A DNA stretch of 41,949 bases from Streptomyces triticisoli (lineage in GTDB: Bacteria; Actinomycetota; Actinomycetes; Streptomycetales; Streptomycetaceae): the NCBI RefSeq assembly GCF_003270085.1, contig NZ_QFDQ01000278.1:1-41949 (forward strand), in the 5' to 3' direction. Positions within the stretch are counted from its first letter, which is position 1; each line of letters opens with the position of its first letter. Under the pieces are notes generated by a model that saw only the letters and a list, made by a program, of their open reading frames with translations, searched no databases and was not told the origin of the DNA. This document shows, piece by piece, positions 15,738 to 24,081 of this stretch. Both the position numbers and the translations under genes were made by a program.

Positions 15738-17003
15738 ATGATCACAAGACAACGGCTGGCGGCAGGAGTCTGTGCTCTGCTCGCCGCCCTGACGGTCGGG
15801 ATGGCCTTCCCCGCCGGCGCGGCAGCCGACGAGACGGAGGGCCAGGACGCCCCGAAGGTCGAACTCGTCCTGGATGTCAGCGGCTCGATGCGTGCGCGGG
15901 ACATGGACGGCGAGTCACGGATGGCCGCGGCCAAGCAGGCGTTCAACGAGGTGCTCGACGCGACGCCGGAGGAGGTCCAGCTCGGCATCCGCACCCTGGG
16001 TGCCAACTACCCCGGAAACGACCGGAAGGAAGGCTGCAAGGACACCGCGCAGCTCTACCCGGTCGGCCCGCTGAACCGCGCCGAGGCCAAGGCGGCGGTG
16101 GCGACGCTGGTGCCGACCGGCTGGACCCCGATCGGGCCGGCGCTGCTGAAGGCGGCCGACGACCTCGACGGCGGCAACGGCCTGCGCCGGATCGTCCTGA
16201 TCACCGACGGCGAGGACACCTGCCAGCCGCTCGACCCGTGCGAGGTGGCCCGCGAGATAGCCGCCAAGGGCATCGGTCTGACCATCGACACCCTCGGCCT
16301 GGTGCCGGACGCCAAGACCCGCGACCAGCTCATCTGCATCGCGGAGGCGACCGGCGGCACCTACACCTCCGTCCAGCACAAGGACGAACTCAGCGACCGC
16401 GTCGGCCAGTTGGTCGACCGGGCCGCCGACCCGGTGGTGACGCCGGTGGCCACGGAGGGCGCGAGCGAGTGCGCGAAGGCGCCGACGCTCAAGTCCGGCC
16501 TCTACACCGACCGTGAGGAGTTCGGGCAGCAGCGCTGGTACCGGGTGGACGTCAACCCCGGCCAGGAGCTGCGGGCCTCGGTGAGCGTGGCCGCCGACCG
16601 GGCCGTCGCCCCCGACTACGGGGTGCTGGTGCGGGCCGTGACCGAGCACGAACGGGAGATCGTACGCGGTGAGGCGGCGGGCAACGGCCGTACGGACGTG
16701 ATCTCCTCGGGTCTGCGCTACCCGAAGCCGGAGAGCGACGACGAGAGCGCGCCGGCCGAGACGGTGTGCCTGCAGATCACCAACTCCTTCTCGGCCGCGG
16801 CCGGGGTGAAGACCACGCCGGGTCTGCCGCTGGAGCTGACCGTCGACGTGGTGGACGGTCCGGGCAAGTCGAGCGACGTGGCCTCCTTCGGCCTCGGGCG
16901 CGGCTGGTGGCTGCTCGGCGCACTGGTGCTGACCGGCTTCCTCGCGGGGCTCCTGTGGGGCTGGATATCGCGCTGGCGGGTCGCGATCTGGAGGACGAAC
17001 TGA
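15738..17003 (+). CDS. Secreted/membrane-anchored VWA domain protein
   Basis: A 421-residue protein with an N-terminal signal peptide (RQRLAAGVCALLAALTVG, cleavage likely after AGAAA), a von Willebrand A domain (about residues 35-225) and a C-terminal membrane helix (WWLLGALVLTGFLAGLLWGW) followed by a short basic tail. The MIDAS metal site is complete: DVSGSM, then TGWTPIG and ITDGED. The domain should face outside the membrane and bind a partner through a divalent cation. The region after the VWA resembles a beta-sandwich and is shared in style with the next gene. The stop overlaps the next start by one base (TGATG), so the two proteins are probably made together and may interact. No specific function is known to me. 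Confidence 0.88.
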   Translation: MITRQRLAAGVCALLAALTVGMAFPAGAAADETEGQDAPKVELVLDVSGSMRARDMDGESRMAAAKQAFNEVLDATPEEVQLGIRTLGANYPGNDRKEGCKDTAQLYPVGPLNRAEAKAAVATLVPTGWTPIGPALLKAADDLDGGNGLRRIVLITDGEDTCQPLDPCEVAREIAAKGIGLTIDTLGLVPDAKTRDQLICIAEATGGTYTSVQHKDELSDRVGQLVDRAADPVVTPVATEGASECAKAPTLKSGLYTDREEFGQQRWYRVDVNPGQELRASVSVAADRAVAPDYGVLVRAVTEHEREIVRGEAAGNGRTDVISSGLRYPKPESDDESAPAETVCLQITNSFSAAAGVKTTPGLPLELTVDVVDGPGKSSDVASFGLGRGWWLLGALVLTGFLAGLLWGWISRWRVAIWRTN

Positions 17004-17815
17004 TGCGTACCACACGTGTACTGGGCACGGCCCTGCTGGCCCTCGGGCTGGCCGCGGGCCCCGCGGCGGCCGACTCCTCGCCGTCCGCGAGCCCGTCGGA
17101 CGGCGGCAGCGCCCCCACCCAGGCGGGCACCTCCTTCCGTACGGCGACGGAGATCGAGCAGGGGCAGCAGGCCACCGCCGACGGCTCCACCGGCGACTAC
17201 CTGTACTGGTCGTTCGCCGCGGACGCCGGGCAGCGCCCCACCGTCAGGGCGACGGTGAAGCTGCCCGAGTCGCACGCCTCGCAGACCTGGCAGATCGACG
17301 TCTACGACGGTCTGCGGCGCCGCCAGTCCTGCCAGTACGGCGCCCAGACGCGCACCGCCGCCCAGGGCGCTGCCTCCGTCGAGCTGGCCTGCGTGCTGCG
17401 CACGGTCCGCGCCTGGTCGGAACCGTGGGCCAACGACCCGCTGCCGGGCACGTACTACATCCGGCTCACGGCGATCGGCCTGCCGGCGTCCGACCTGGGT
17501 CTGCCCATCAACGCCGAAGTGCGGGCCGACTCCAAGGACATCGGCGGCGCGGCAGCGGTCGACGGCTCGCTCGCGCAGCCGCTGACCCCGGGCATCGCGG
17601 TCAAGTCCGAGCAGTCGGACGACGACGGCGAGGACGCGAAGAAGCCGGCCGTCCTGTCGAGCATCGAGCCCGACGGCGGCTGGTCCTCCGGCTGGTGGTC
17701 CGACCGCTGGGTGTGGACCGGCGTGGGCGGCATCCTGGCCGCGCTCGCGGGCATCGGCGGCTACGCCCTGACCCGCGGCTCGGGCCGCCCGTCACGGGTA
17801 CCGCCGGGCTACTGA
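17003..17815 (+). CDS. Secreted protein with C-terminal membrane anchor, partner of the VWA protein
   Basis: A 270-residue protein of unknown function. It has a signal peptide (LGTALLALGLAAGPAAA), a Ser/Pro-rich linker, a probable beta-sandwich domain (about residues 45-180; GDYLYWSFAADAGQ is typical of prepeptidase-like or jelly-roll folds) and a C-terminal helix (WTGVGGILAALAGIGGYAL). Two Cys residues in the domain (CQYGAQ, ELACVL) could form an extracytoplasmic disulphide. Translation is coupled to the upstream VWA gene (one-base overlap), suggesting a membrane complex facing outwards. A good terminator follows 22 bases after the stop. No enzyme motif was seen. Confidence 0.85.
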   Translation: MRTTRVLGTALLALGLAAGPAAADSSPSASPSDGGSAPTQAGTSFRTATEIEQGQQATADGSTGDYLYWSFAADAGQRPTVRATVKLPESHASQTWQIDVYDGLRRRQSCQYGAQTRTAAQGAASVELACVLRTVRAWSEPWANDPLPGTYYIRLTAIGLPASDLGLPINAEVRADSKDIGGAAAVDGSLAQPLTPGIAVKSEQSDDDGEDAKKPAVLSSIEPDGGWSSGWWSDRWVWTGVGGILAALAGIGGYALTRGSGRPSRVPPGY

Positions 17816-17836
17816 CGGTTTCCCGGAAGATCCGCC

Positions 17837-17870
17837 GGCCCGCCCCTGCTCTCCGGGGGCGGGCCTTCTT
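17837..17870 (+). terminator. Rho-independent-like terminator
   Basis: A perfect 10-bp stem, GGCCCGCCCC at 17837-17846 and GGGGCGGGCC at 17856-17865, with a nine-base loop, is followed by TTCTT. It ends the VWA/secreted protein unit. Confidence 0.8.
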
Positions 17871-17955
17871 CCGCGCCCCCAGCTGAGAAGTGACGTCGCT
17901 CTCGTACCTGACTTCCTTGGTCTCGCGCCTGCCCCCCGCCTGGGAGCATGCCGGG

Positions 17956-18561
17956 ATGAGAATCTCCGCTGTGCTCTTCGACGTGGACGGAGTACTGCTG
18001 GATTCAGCAGCCGCTCACCGGAACGTCTGGAGCTCCTGGTCGCAGACGCGCGGCCTGGACCCTGAGAAGGTGTGGCAGCTCACCTTCGGACGGCGCCCCG
18101 AGGACACCGTCAAGGACGCGGCTGCACATCTGGACCCGGCCGTCGAGCGGAAGGTGCTCGACGAGCTGTTGGCCAAGGAAGGGGACAGCATCCTGCCGGT
18201 GGACGGGGCCGCAGACCTGCTGGAAGCGCTGACCGACAGCCCGTGGGCGATCGTGACCTCCGGCGACCGGGCCTTCGTCGAACCCCGTTTTGTGGCAACG
18301 GGGCTCCCTTTGCCCGCCGTGCGGGTCTATGGCAACGATGTGGAACACGCGAAGCCCGCGCCGGACTGCTTTGCCCTGGCCGCGTCCCGACTCGGCCTCG
18401 CCACCTCGGCATGTCTGGTCGTGGAGGACGCGCCCGCAGGCATACGTGCGGCTGTGGCGGCCGGCTGTCCCGTGGTCGGCTTGACGACAACCACCCGGAA
18501 GAATCGCTCGGGCAAGCACACATGTGCGCCGCGTCCCTGGCAGAAGTGCGAAACCTACTGA
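17956..18561 (+). CDS. HAD-superfamily phosphatase, apparent frameshift near the C-terminus
   Basis: A 201-residue HAD-IA hydrolase (beta-phosphoglucomutase-like phosphatase). Motif I is FDVDGVLLD (Asp9, Asp11), motif II is IVTSGD, the motif III Lys is in EHAKPAPDCF, and motif IV is VVEDAPAGI. All catalytic parts are intact. After VVGLTTT the reading frame becomes unlike the family. In another frame the sequence continues HPEESLGQAHM ... SLAEVRNLL and stops at 18590, which fits the normal HAD C-terminus. One missing base near 18495 would explain this. A real mutation or a sequence error are both possible; the active site precedes it. The ATG at 17956 is preferred over a GTG at 17890 because it starts directly on the core beta strand. 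Confidence 0.8.
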   Translation: MRISAVLFDVDGVLLDSAAAHRNVWSSWSQTRGLDPEKVWQLTFGRRPEDTVKDAAAHLDPAVERKVLDELLAKEGDSILPVDGAADLLEALTDSPWAIVTSGDRAFVEPRFVATGLPLPAVRVYGNDVEHAKPAPDCFALAASRLGLATSACLVVEDAPAGIRAAVAAGCPVVGLTTTTRKNRSGKHTCAPRPWQKCETY

Positions 18562-18875
18562 CCACGTACGGATTCCTGACCGGGCCCTGAGACACTGGGC
18601 CGCCAGGACTCGTGGCGCTCCAAGGAGACCGCGGTCGAGGAAGTCCCGCTCGACTGAGCCACGGCGGGTACTGACAGTCACCCGAGAGTGATCGCGCACC
18701 GGCCCGCCTTGGAGTATGGGCCGCTCCCTGTCGTGCCCGTGGTCGGCCGGTGCTTCGACCAGCAGCAGCCCGCACCCCGACCCCTCTTCGGGCGAGGGCA
18801 GTTGGATCGCCCGGCCCAGTGGGCCGCCTTTGTCTCCTGCGCCGCCGATCGCTGACGTACCGGTGGGGTCCGCTC
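18562..18875. other. Region without a recognisable gene
   Basis: The first 29 bases are the displaced C-terminus of the HAD gene. In the rest I find no frame with family resemblance, no tRNA-like fold and no strong hairpin. The codon pattern on both strands looks like non-coding or decayed sequence. Confidence 0.5.
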
Positions 18876-19136
18876 CTACCGGGTGTCGTCGGCTTCCTGC
18901 GCTGTTCGCCAGCGGAAGGAGGCGAGGGTGGCATGTTCCTCGTCCGGTCCGGCGTCGCCGTCTTCGTGGTCGTCGCTCTGCCGGCGGCGGGCCAGGTGTC
19001 CGAGGGCGGTGATCGCGCTGAGCAGCAGCCCCGTCAGGCAGACCAGGCCGAGTGCGAGCACGGCCGTGACCTTCAGGCCGAGTCCGGCCAGGTGCACCAG
19101 GATGTCGTCCAGGTTCATGCATCCGCACGCCCGCAT
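18876..19136 (-). CDS. Small single-pass membrane protein
   Basis: An 86-residue protein (80 if the ATG at 19118 is used). It has one clear hydrophobic helix (VTAVLALGLVCLTGLLLSAITAL), then HLARRR as a positive-inside flank and a charged Asp/Glu/His-rich tail. The start at 19136 has GGGGAA about ten bases upstream. It is divergent from the histidine phosphatase gene at 19266. No family recognised. The same frame stays open further upstream, but there it merely lies antisense to the phosphatase gene. Confidence 0.55.
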   Translation of the reverse strand: MRACGCMNLDDILVHLAGLGLKVTAVLALGLVCLTGLLLSAITALGHLARRRQSDDHEDGDAGPDEEHATLASFRWRTAQEADDTR

Positions 19137-19265
19137 GCCGCTACGTTCCCCGCGCACGGTGCGGTCGTAGCGCCGCGTGGCGGATCCGTGCTCCGAAAGT
19201 GCCTGTTCCGCGATGTGCGCGCAGGTTCGCCGGGAGCGGGGCCGTGGGACCGTAGCCTGTGGTGT

Positions 19266-19871
19266 ATGGGTGATCTCTTTCTGGTCCGGCACGGGGAGAC
19301 CGAGTGGTCGCGGTCCGGGCGGCACACCGGGTGGACGGATGTGCCGCTGACCGAGCGCGGGCGGGAGGAGGCGCGGCGGCTGGTGCCGTTGGTCCGGTCG
19401 CACCGGATCGGGGCGGCGTTCGTCAGCCCGTTGCAGCGGGCGCGGGAGACGGCCGAGCTGATCGGGGTCGACGACGTCCAGGTCGACGCGGATCTGCGGG
19501 AGTGGGACTACGGCGGGTACGAGGGCATCACGACGCCCGAGATCCAGCGCACCCGGCCCGGCTGGTTCCTGTTCACCGACGGGGTGGCGCCGGGGCCGCC
19601 GGAGCGTCCCGGGGAGACCGTGGAGCAGGTCGGGGAGCGGGCCGACCGGATGCTGGCCAAGGTGGACGCCGCGTTCGCCAACACCGAGGGCGTCGTGCTC
19701 CTGGTGGCGCACGGGCATTTCCTGCGGGTGCTCACGGCCCGGTGGCTGGGGCTGGCGCCAGCGTCGGGGGCGCTGTTCCAGCTGGCCACGGGAACGGTGT
19801 GCCGGCTGGGCACCGAGCACGGGCGGCCGGTGATCGCGGGGTGGAACATCCGGCCGACGCCCTCACCGTGA
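19266..19871 (+). CDS. Histidine phosphatase family protein (phosphoglycerate mutase-like)
   Basis: A 201-residue member of the histidine phosphatase superfamily, with the catalytic LVRHGETEW at the N-terminus (His9, flanked by Arg8 and Glu11), the PLQRARETAEL segment, and the second catalytic His in VAHGHFLRVL. Such proteins remove phosphate from small metabolites or phosphoproteins through a phosphohistidine intermediate. At about 200 residues it matches the broad-specificity branch rather than glycolytic phosphoglycerate mutase (about 250). No strong Shine-Dalgarno site precedes the ATG, so it may be translated from a short leader. The substrate cannot be told from sequence. Confidence 0.92.
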   Translation: MGDLFLVRHGETEWSRSGRHTGWTDVPLTERGREEARRLVPLVRSHRIGAAFVSPLQRARETAELIGVDDVQVDADLREWDYGGYEGITTPEIQRTRPGWFLFTDGVAPGPPERPGETVEQVGERADRMLAKVDAAFANTEGVVLLVAHGHFLRVLTARWLGLAPASGALFQLATGTVCRLGTEHGRPVIAGWNIRPTPSP

Positions 19872-19960
19872 GCGGGGTCGGCCCGTTGTCGGACCCGGGT
19901 CGTACTCTTCGAATGAGCTGATCCGAGCTGATCGACGAGACGATTCGGGGAGGAGTACGC

Positions 19961-20590
19961 GTGACACGACCGCCGACCGCCGCGCAGCGCCGCGTCATCG
20001 ACACCGCCGACCCCGTGACCGGGCGGCTCAGAGGTACGGAGGCCCAGCTCACCTCCCTGGTGAAGCGGGGGCTCGCCTTCCGGCACCCGCGCCCGCCGCA
20101 CGACCACTTCCTGACTCCGGCGGGGCATCGAATACGGGAGACGGAAGAGGAGGCCGAGGTTCCCGCGGCCGGGGATACGTCCCCCGGCAGCGGTGTGTTC
20201 TCCGCTCGCGTCGGCGGTGAGGAGGAGACGTACGACCGCTCCACGCGGATGCGCGAGGTGCACAGTGCCTGGCAGGGGCTGCTGGAGCTGCGCCGGATGA
20301 CCAATCCGGACGGGGCCACCGACCGGCCGTGCGGCTGGGAGCGTGCGAACCTGGTGCGGGCCGCCGCGCTCGCCCTGGAGGCGGCGGGGCACCCTCCGGC
20401 CGGGCCTGACGCGGACGGCTATCGGGTGCGCGCGACACCGCAGCCGGAGGCGGTCGCCGTGTACGGGCCGGACGGTGCTGCGCTGCGGGCGTGCACGGCC
20501 ACGCTGGAGCGGGCGGGCTGGCAGGTCGGGGAGCACACGGAGCCACGGACGAGGGCCCGGTACCTGCTGGCGTCACCGCGCAGGGTATGA
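19961..20590 (+). CDS. Conserved hypothetical protein with winged-helix-like N-terminus
   Basis: A 209-residue protein. Residues 1-60 (TAAQRRVIDTADPVTGRL ... GLAFRHP ... FLTPAGHRIR) look like a small winged-helix domain. The middle is acidic (ETEEEAEV). The C-terminal part (about residues 95-205) is an alpha/beta region with YRVRATPQPEAVAVYGPDG and ends in a basic tail. The GTG start has GGGGAGGAG six bases upstream. It lies between the phosphatase and the thioesterase in the same direction. I do not recognise a characterised family; DNA binding is possible but unproven. Confidence 0.75.
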   Translation: MTRPPTAAQRRVIDTADPVTGRLRGTEAQLTSLVKRGLAFRHPRPPHDHFLTPAGHRIRETEEEAEVPAAGDTSPGSGVFSARVGGEEETYDRSTRMREVHSAWQGLLELRRMTNPDGATDRPCGWERANLVRAAALALEAAGHPPAGPDADGYRVRATPQPEAVAVYGPDGAALRACTATLERAGWQVGEHTEPRTRARYLLASPRRV

Positions 20591-20641
20591 GGGCTGTGCC
20601 AACATCGGTGATTCGAGAGCCGGTGGAAAGAAGGGGATGCC

Positions 20642-21064
20642 GTGAGTGAGCCGTTTTCCGTTCGGGTGACCGTCCGCGGGTACGAGACCGATGTGCAGGG
20701 GCACCTCAACCAGGCCGTGTACCTCAACTACGCGGAGCACGCCCGCTGGTCGTTGCTGCAGGCGGCCGGGATCAGCCAGGCGGGATTGATCGCCCGGGGC
20801 GTGGGGCCGGTGGCGCTGGAGACGACCATCCGGTACCGGCGGGAGCTGCTGGCCGGTGACGAGGTCGATGTGACGTGCGCCTTCGAGTGGAGCGACGGCA
20901 AGACCTTCCGGATCCAGCAGGAGATACGCAAGGCCGACGGCACGGTGGCGGCCGAGATCGCGGCGGTCGGCGGGCTGATGGACCTCAAGGCGAGGAAGCT
21001 GGTCCCCAATCCCCAGGGTCTCTTCAAGGAGCTGACGTCGGACCCCGGCCTCTTCGGGCTCTGA
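20642..21064 (+). CDS. Acyl-CoA thioesterase, 4HBT hot-dog fold
   Basis: A 140-residue hot-dog thioesterase. The N-terminus has YETDVQGHLNQAVYLNYAEHAR, with Asp17 in the position of the 4HBT catalytic Asp, followed by the expected GVGPVALETTIRYRRELLAGDEV beta hairpin. It should hydrolyse an acyl-CoA or acyl-carrier thioester in the cytoplasm. Full family length. The GTG start has AAGAAGGGG upstream. A strong hairpin 34 bases after the stop separates it from the exonuclease. Specific acyl substrate unknown. Confidence 0.9.
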   Translation: MSEPFSVRVTVRGYETDVQGHLNQAVYLNYAEHARWSLLQAAGISQAGLIARGVGPVALETTIRYRRELLAGDEVDVTCAFEWSDGKTFRIQQEIRKADGTVAAEIAAVGGLMDLKARKLVPNPQGLFKELTSDPGLFGL

Positions 21065-21097
21065 GCCGAACGGCCGGACGGCGGGGCTGAGACCGCC

Positions 21098-21130
21098 GGT
21101 GCGCGACCGCCGGGAATTCGGTCGCGCACC
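21098..21130 (+). terminator. 12-bp stem hairpin after the thioesterase gene
   Basis: GGTGCGCGACCG (21098-21109) and CGGTCGCGCACC (21119-21130) form a perfect 12-bp stem with a nine-base loop. It lies 34 bases after the thioesterase stop and 30 bases before the exonuclease start. No T-run follows. Confidence 0.7.
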
Positions 21131-21159
21131 GTCCCGGTCGCCTGCGATGCTGCGGTTCC

Positions 21160-21786
21160 ATGGCCGTACGACGCAGCAAGCCCAGCCTCTACGTCTCCGT
21201 CGACATCGAGGCCGACGGTCCGATTCCCGGCCCGTACTCCATGCTGAGCCTCGGTGCCGCGGTCGCCGGAGTGCAGGACGCCGACGGTTTCACGGCCGCC
21301 GACCCCGAGCAGCACACCTTCTACTGCGAGCTCCGGCCCATCAGCGAGGAGTTCGTGCCCGAGGCGCTGGCCGTGAGCGGCCTCGACCGGGAGCGGCTGA
21401 GCCGGGACGGTACCGAACCGGCCGCCGCGATGGCCGAGTTCACCGGCTGGGTGCGGGAGGTCGGCGCGGGCGCGCAGCCGGTGATGTGCGGCTACCCGGC
21501 CTCGTACGACTGGACGTTCCTGTACTGGTACCTGATCCGTTTCACCGGCTCGAGCCCCTTCGGGCACTCGGGCTGCATGGACATGAAGACGCTGTACGCG
21601 ACGAAGGCCGGGCTGCCGCTGCGGGCGGTGGCGAAGGGCACGATGCCCCGCCACCTGCTCTCCAGGCGCCGGCACACCCATCACGCCCTCGACGACGCCG
21701 TCGAGCAGGCCGAACTGTTCGCCAACCTCATGGCCTGGCCGGGTCCTCCCGGACCGGCACCGGAACCTGTCAGCCCTGCGCGGTGA
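21160..21786 (+). CDS. 3'-5' exonuclease, DEDDh family
   Basis: A 208-residue RNase T/DnaQ-fold exonuclease. Conserved acidic residues are Asp15 and Glu17 (VSVDIEADGP), Asp117 (SYDWTF) and His174/Asp179 (HHALDDA), so the two-metal active site is complete. It should remove nucleotides from the 3' end of single-stranded nucleic acid. The GYPASYDWTF region suits a small stand-alone exonuclease rather than a polymerase proofreading subunit. The start has no good Shine-Dalgarno. Its 3' end overlaps the convergent 8-oxoguanine-deaminase-like gene by 17 bases. Function in the cell unknown. Confidence 0.88.
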   Translation: MAVRRSKPSLYVSVDIEADGPIPGPYSMLSLGAAVAGVQDADGFTAADPEQHTFYCELRPISEEFVPEALAVSGLDRERLSRDGTEPAAAMAEFTGWVREVGAGAQPVMCGYPASYDWTFLYWYLIRFTGSSPFGHSGCMDMKTLYATKAGLPLRAVAKGTMPRHLLSRRRHTHHALDDAVEQAELFANLMAWPGPPGPAPEPVSPAR

Positions 21787-23149
21787 TCCGGGCCAGGCGC
21801 TGTGCCTGGGCCCGGGTGGAGTGGGCGAGGGTGTCCTCGTCGGTGTGCAGCAGGTGGCCGTTCTCGACGATCTGCCGGCCGTTCGCGAAGGAGGCGGTGA
21901 CCGGTGCGGCCGCGCCGAGGACCAGGGCGGTGACCGGGTCGGCGATCGAGGCGTGGGCGAGGGTGTCGATCCGCCACAGGACGAGGTCGGCCAGCTTGCC
22001 CGGCTCCAGGGAGCCGATCCGGCCGGCGCGGCCCAGGACCTGGGCGCCGCCGTAGGTGCCCAGACGCAGTGCCTGACGGGCGTTCAGGGCGGCCTCGCGG
22101 TGCGGGCCGAGCCGGTTGATCAGCAGTGCGTTGCGCAGTTCGGTGTGGAGTTCGCCGGACTCGTTGGAGGCGGTGCCGTCGACGCCGAGACCGACCGGAA
22201 CGCCGGCCGCCAGCAGGTCGGGCACCCGTGCGATGCCGGCCGCGAGGCGGGCGTTGGAGGAGGGGCAGTGCGCCACGCCGGTCCGCGTGCGGGCGAAGGC
22301 GGCGATGTCGGAGTCGTTCATGTGGACGCAGTGCGCCATCCACACGTCCTCACCCAGCCAGCCCGTGGACTCGAAGTAGTCGGTGGGGCCCATGCCGAAC
22401 CGCTCGTGGCAGAACTCCGCCTCCTCCCTCGTCTCCGAGCCGTGCGTGTGCAGCCGCACGCCGAGCCGGCGGGCCAGTTCGGCACTCTGCTTGAGCAGGT
22501 CGGTGGTCACGGAGAACGGTGAGCAGGGGGCGACGGCCACCTGGGTCATGGCGTCGGAGGAGGCGTCGTGGTGTGCGTCGACGGTCGCCTCGGTGGCGGC
22601 CAGCGCGTCGTCCAGGCTCTCCACGGCGAAGTCCGGTGGCAGGCCGCCGTCCGACTCGCCGAGGTCCATGGAGCCGCGGGCCAGGGTGAGGCGGACGCCC
22701 GTCTCGCGGGCGGCGCGGATGATCGCGCCGGACAGGTCGCCGGAGCCGCGCGGGTGGACGTAGTGGTGGTCCACGGTGGTGGTGACGCCGCCGCGGGCCA
22801 TCATCGCCAGCGAGCCCCGGGCCGCCGCGTACACCATCTCCTCGTCGATGTGCGCCCAGGCCGGGTACAGCGCGACGAGCCAGTCGAACAGGTTGTGGTC
22901 GGTGGCCAGGCCCCGGGTGAGCCACTGGTAGAAGTGGTGGTGGGTGTTGACCAGGCCCGGGGTGGCGAGGTGGCCGGAGGCGTCGATGCGGCGTACGACG
23001 TTCTCCAGGCCCTCGGGGGCCCGGCCCGCGCCGAGCGTCTCGACGCGGTTGCCGGCGAGGACGAGGTGGCCGTCGGCGTACTCGGTGTCGTGCGCGTCGA
23101 CCGTCGCGATCGCGCAGTTCTCGATGACGGTGCGCTGGGCTGCTGTCAT
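21770..23149 (-). CDS. 8-oxoguanine deaminase-like amidohydrolase
   Basis: A 459-residue TrzN/AtzB-type amidohydrolase. The metal site is NTHHHFYQ (about residues 68-75), then LHTHGSE, HCVHM, and VDGTASNESG with the final Asp. This set is close to bacterial 8-oxoguanine deaminases, which convert 8-oxoguanine to uric acid and ammonia. The enzyme lies in one operon with uricase (17-base gap), hydroxyisourate hydrolase and OHCU decarboxylase, which supports urate as the product. Guanine deaminase, or an s-triazine hydrolase as such proteins are often named, are alternatives. The ATG at 23149 has AAGGAGAG upstream. It is the last gene of the operon and overlaps the convergent exonuclease gene. 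Confidence 0.85.
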   Translation of the reverse strand: MTAAQRTVIENCAIATVDAHDTEYADGHLVLAGNRVETLGAGRAPEGLENVVRRIDASGHLATPGLVNTHHHFYQWLTRGLATDHNLFDWLVALYPAWAHIDEEMVYAAARGSLAMMARGGVTTTVDHHYVHPRGSGDLSGAIIRAARETGVRLTLARGSMDLGESDGGLPPDFAVESLDDALAATEATVDAHHDASSDAMTQVAVAPCSPFSVTTDLLKQSAELARRLGVRLHTHGSETREEAEFCHERFGMGPTDYFESTGWLGEDVWMAHCVHMNDSDIAAFARTRTGVAHCPSSNARLAAGIARVPDLLAAGVPVGLGVDGTASNESGELHTELRNALLINRLGPHREAALNARQALRLGTYGGAQVLGRAGRIGSLEPGKLADLVLWRIDTLAHASIADPVTALVLGAAAPVTASFANGRQIVENGHLLHTDEDTLAHSTRAQAQRLARITAQG

Positions 23150-23166
23150 GGTTCTCTCCTTGCCGG

Positions 23167-24075
23167 TCAGTCGACCGGGATCCGTGCCTCGCAGCCGTCC
23201 CGGAGCACGGTGGCCTCGATCAGGCCGTAGGGGCGGTCGGCGGCGACGTACACAGCTCCGTCGGCGGTGTCGTTCTCCAGGCCGAACGGCTCCAGGTCCA
23301 CCAGGAAGTGGTGCTTGTTCGGGAGGGAGAGGCGGATCTCGTCGATCTCGCCTCGGTGGTCGATGACGCGTGCGCCCATCGTGTGGAGCGTCTGCTGCAG
23401 CGAGAGCGAGTACGTCTCGGCGAAGGCCTGGAGCAGGTGCTTCCTGGTCTGCTCGTAGGACTTCTCCCAGTCGGGCGTCTCCTGCTCGTCGTCGGTCCAG
23501 TGGAACCGCCAGCGGGCGGCGACGTCCGTGGCGAGGATGCGGTCGTGCGTCTCCTGGAGGGTGGTGTACTTGTCCTTGGTGTAGCCCCAGAACTCCGAGT
23601 CGGTCGAGTTGAGCACCGTGAGGTCCTTCAGCCCGGAGACCACCTCCCACCTCCGGCCGTCGTAGGTGATCTGCGCCAGTCGGGTCTCCTGGCCCTTGCG
23701 GACGAAGGAGTGCCCGGCCCCGGTGCCCTCGGTGGCGGCGGAGGTCCCGATGCGCTCCCAGGCGTACTCCTCGACGCGGATGCGGGCCCGGTGGATCGGC
23801 TCCTGCGCGGTGACGAAGTGGCGGGCGAGGTGGATGCCGAACTGCTCGGCGGACTCGATGCCGTGCTCCTTGGCGAAGGCGTACACCGTGTTCTTCATGG
23901 TGTCGGTCGGCAGGACGTTGGCGTTGGAGCCGGAGTGGTGGGCCTCCTCCAGGTCGCCGCTCAGCGCCACGGACACGTTCAGGTCCTTGATGTGGTGGGT
24001 GGCGCCGTCCCGCGTGATCCCGACGACTCGGGTCTCGGCCTTGCCGTACTGGTTCTGTCCCAGAATCGTGGGCAT
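23167..24075 (-). CDS. pucL: Urate oxidase (uricase)
   Basis: A 302-residue cofactor-free urate oxidase that converts urate, O2 and water to 5-hydroxyisourate and H2O2. It has the tandem T-fold signature pieces GQNQYGKAETRVV (Lys12), NVLPTDTMKNTVYAFAK (Thr57, Asp58 near the substrate), HARHF-like LARHFVTA, LTVLNSTDSEFWGY and HHFLVDLEPFGLEN. The length is typical. It starts six bases after the uraH stop and is followed by the deaminase gene. The three uricolytic genes together give urate to (S)-allantoin. Confidence 0.96.
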   Translation of the reverse strand: MPTILGQNQYGKAETRVVGITRDGATHHIKDLNVSVALSGDLEEAHHSGSNANVLPTDTMKNTVYAFAKEHGIESAEQFGIHLARHFVTAQEPIHRARIRVEEYAWERIGTSAATEGTGAGHSFVRKGQETRLAQITYDGRRWEVVSGLKDLTVLNSTDSEFWGYTKDKYTTLQETHDRILATDVAARWRFHWTDDEQETPDWEKSYEQTRKHLLQAFAETYSLSLQQTLHTMGARVIDHRGEIDEIRLSLPNKHHFLVDLEPFGLENDTADGAVYVAADRPYGLIEATVLRDGCEARIPVD

Positions 24076-24081
24076 CTCCGG

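Noticed and set aside
19137..19820. Upstream extension of the small membrane protein frame
   Set aside because: It is antisense to the histidine phosphatase gene and has no motif; only the part below 19136 looks real.
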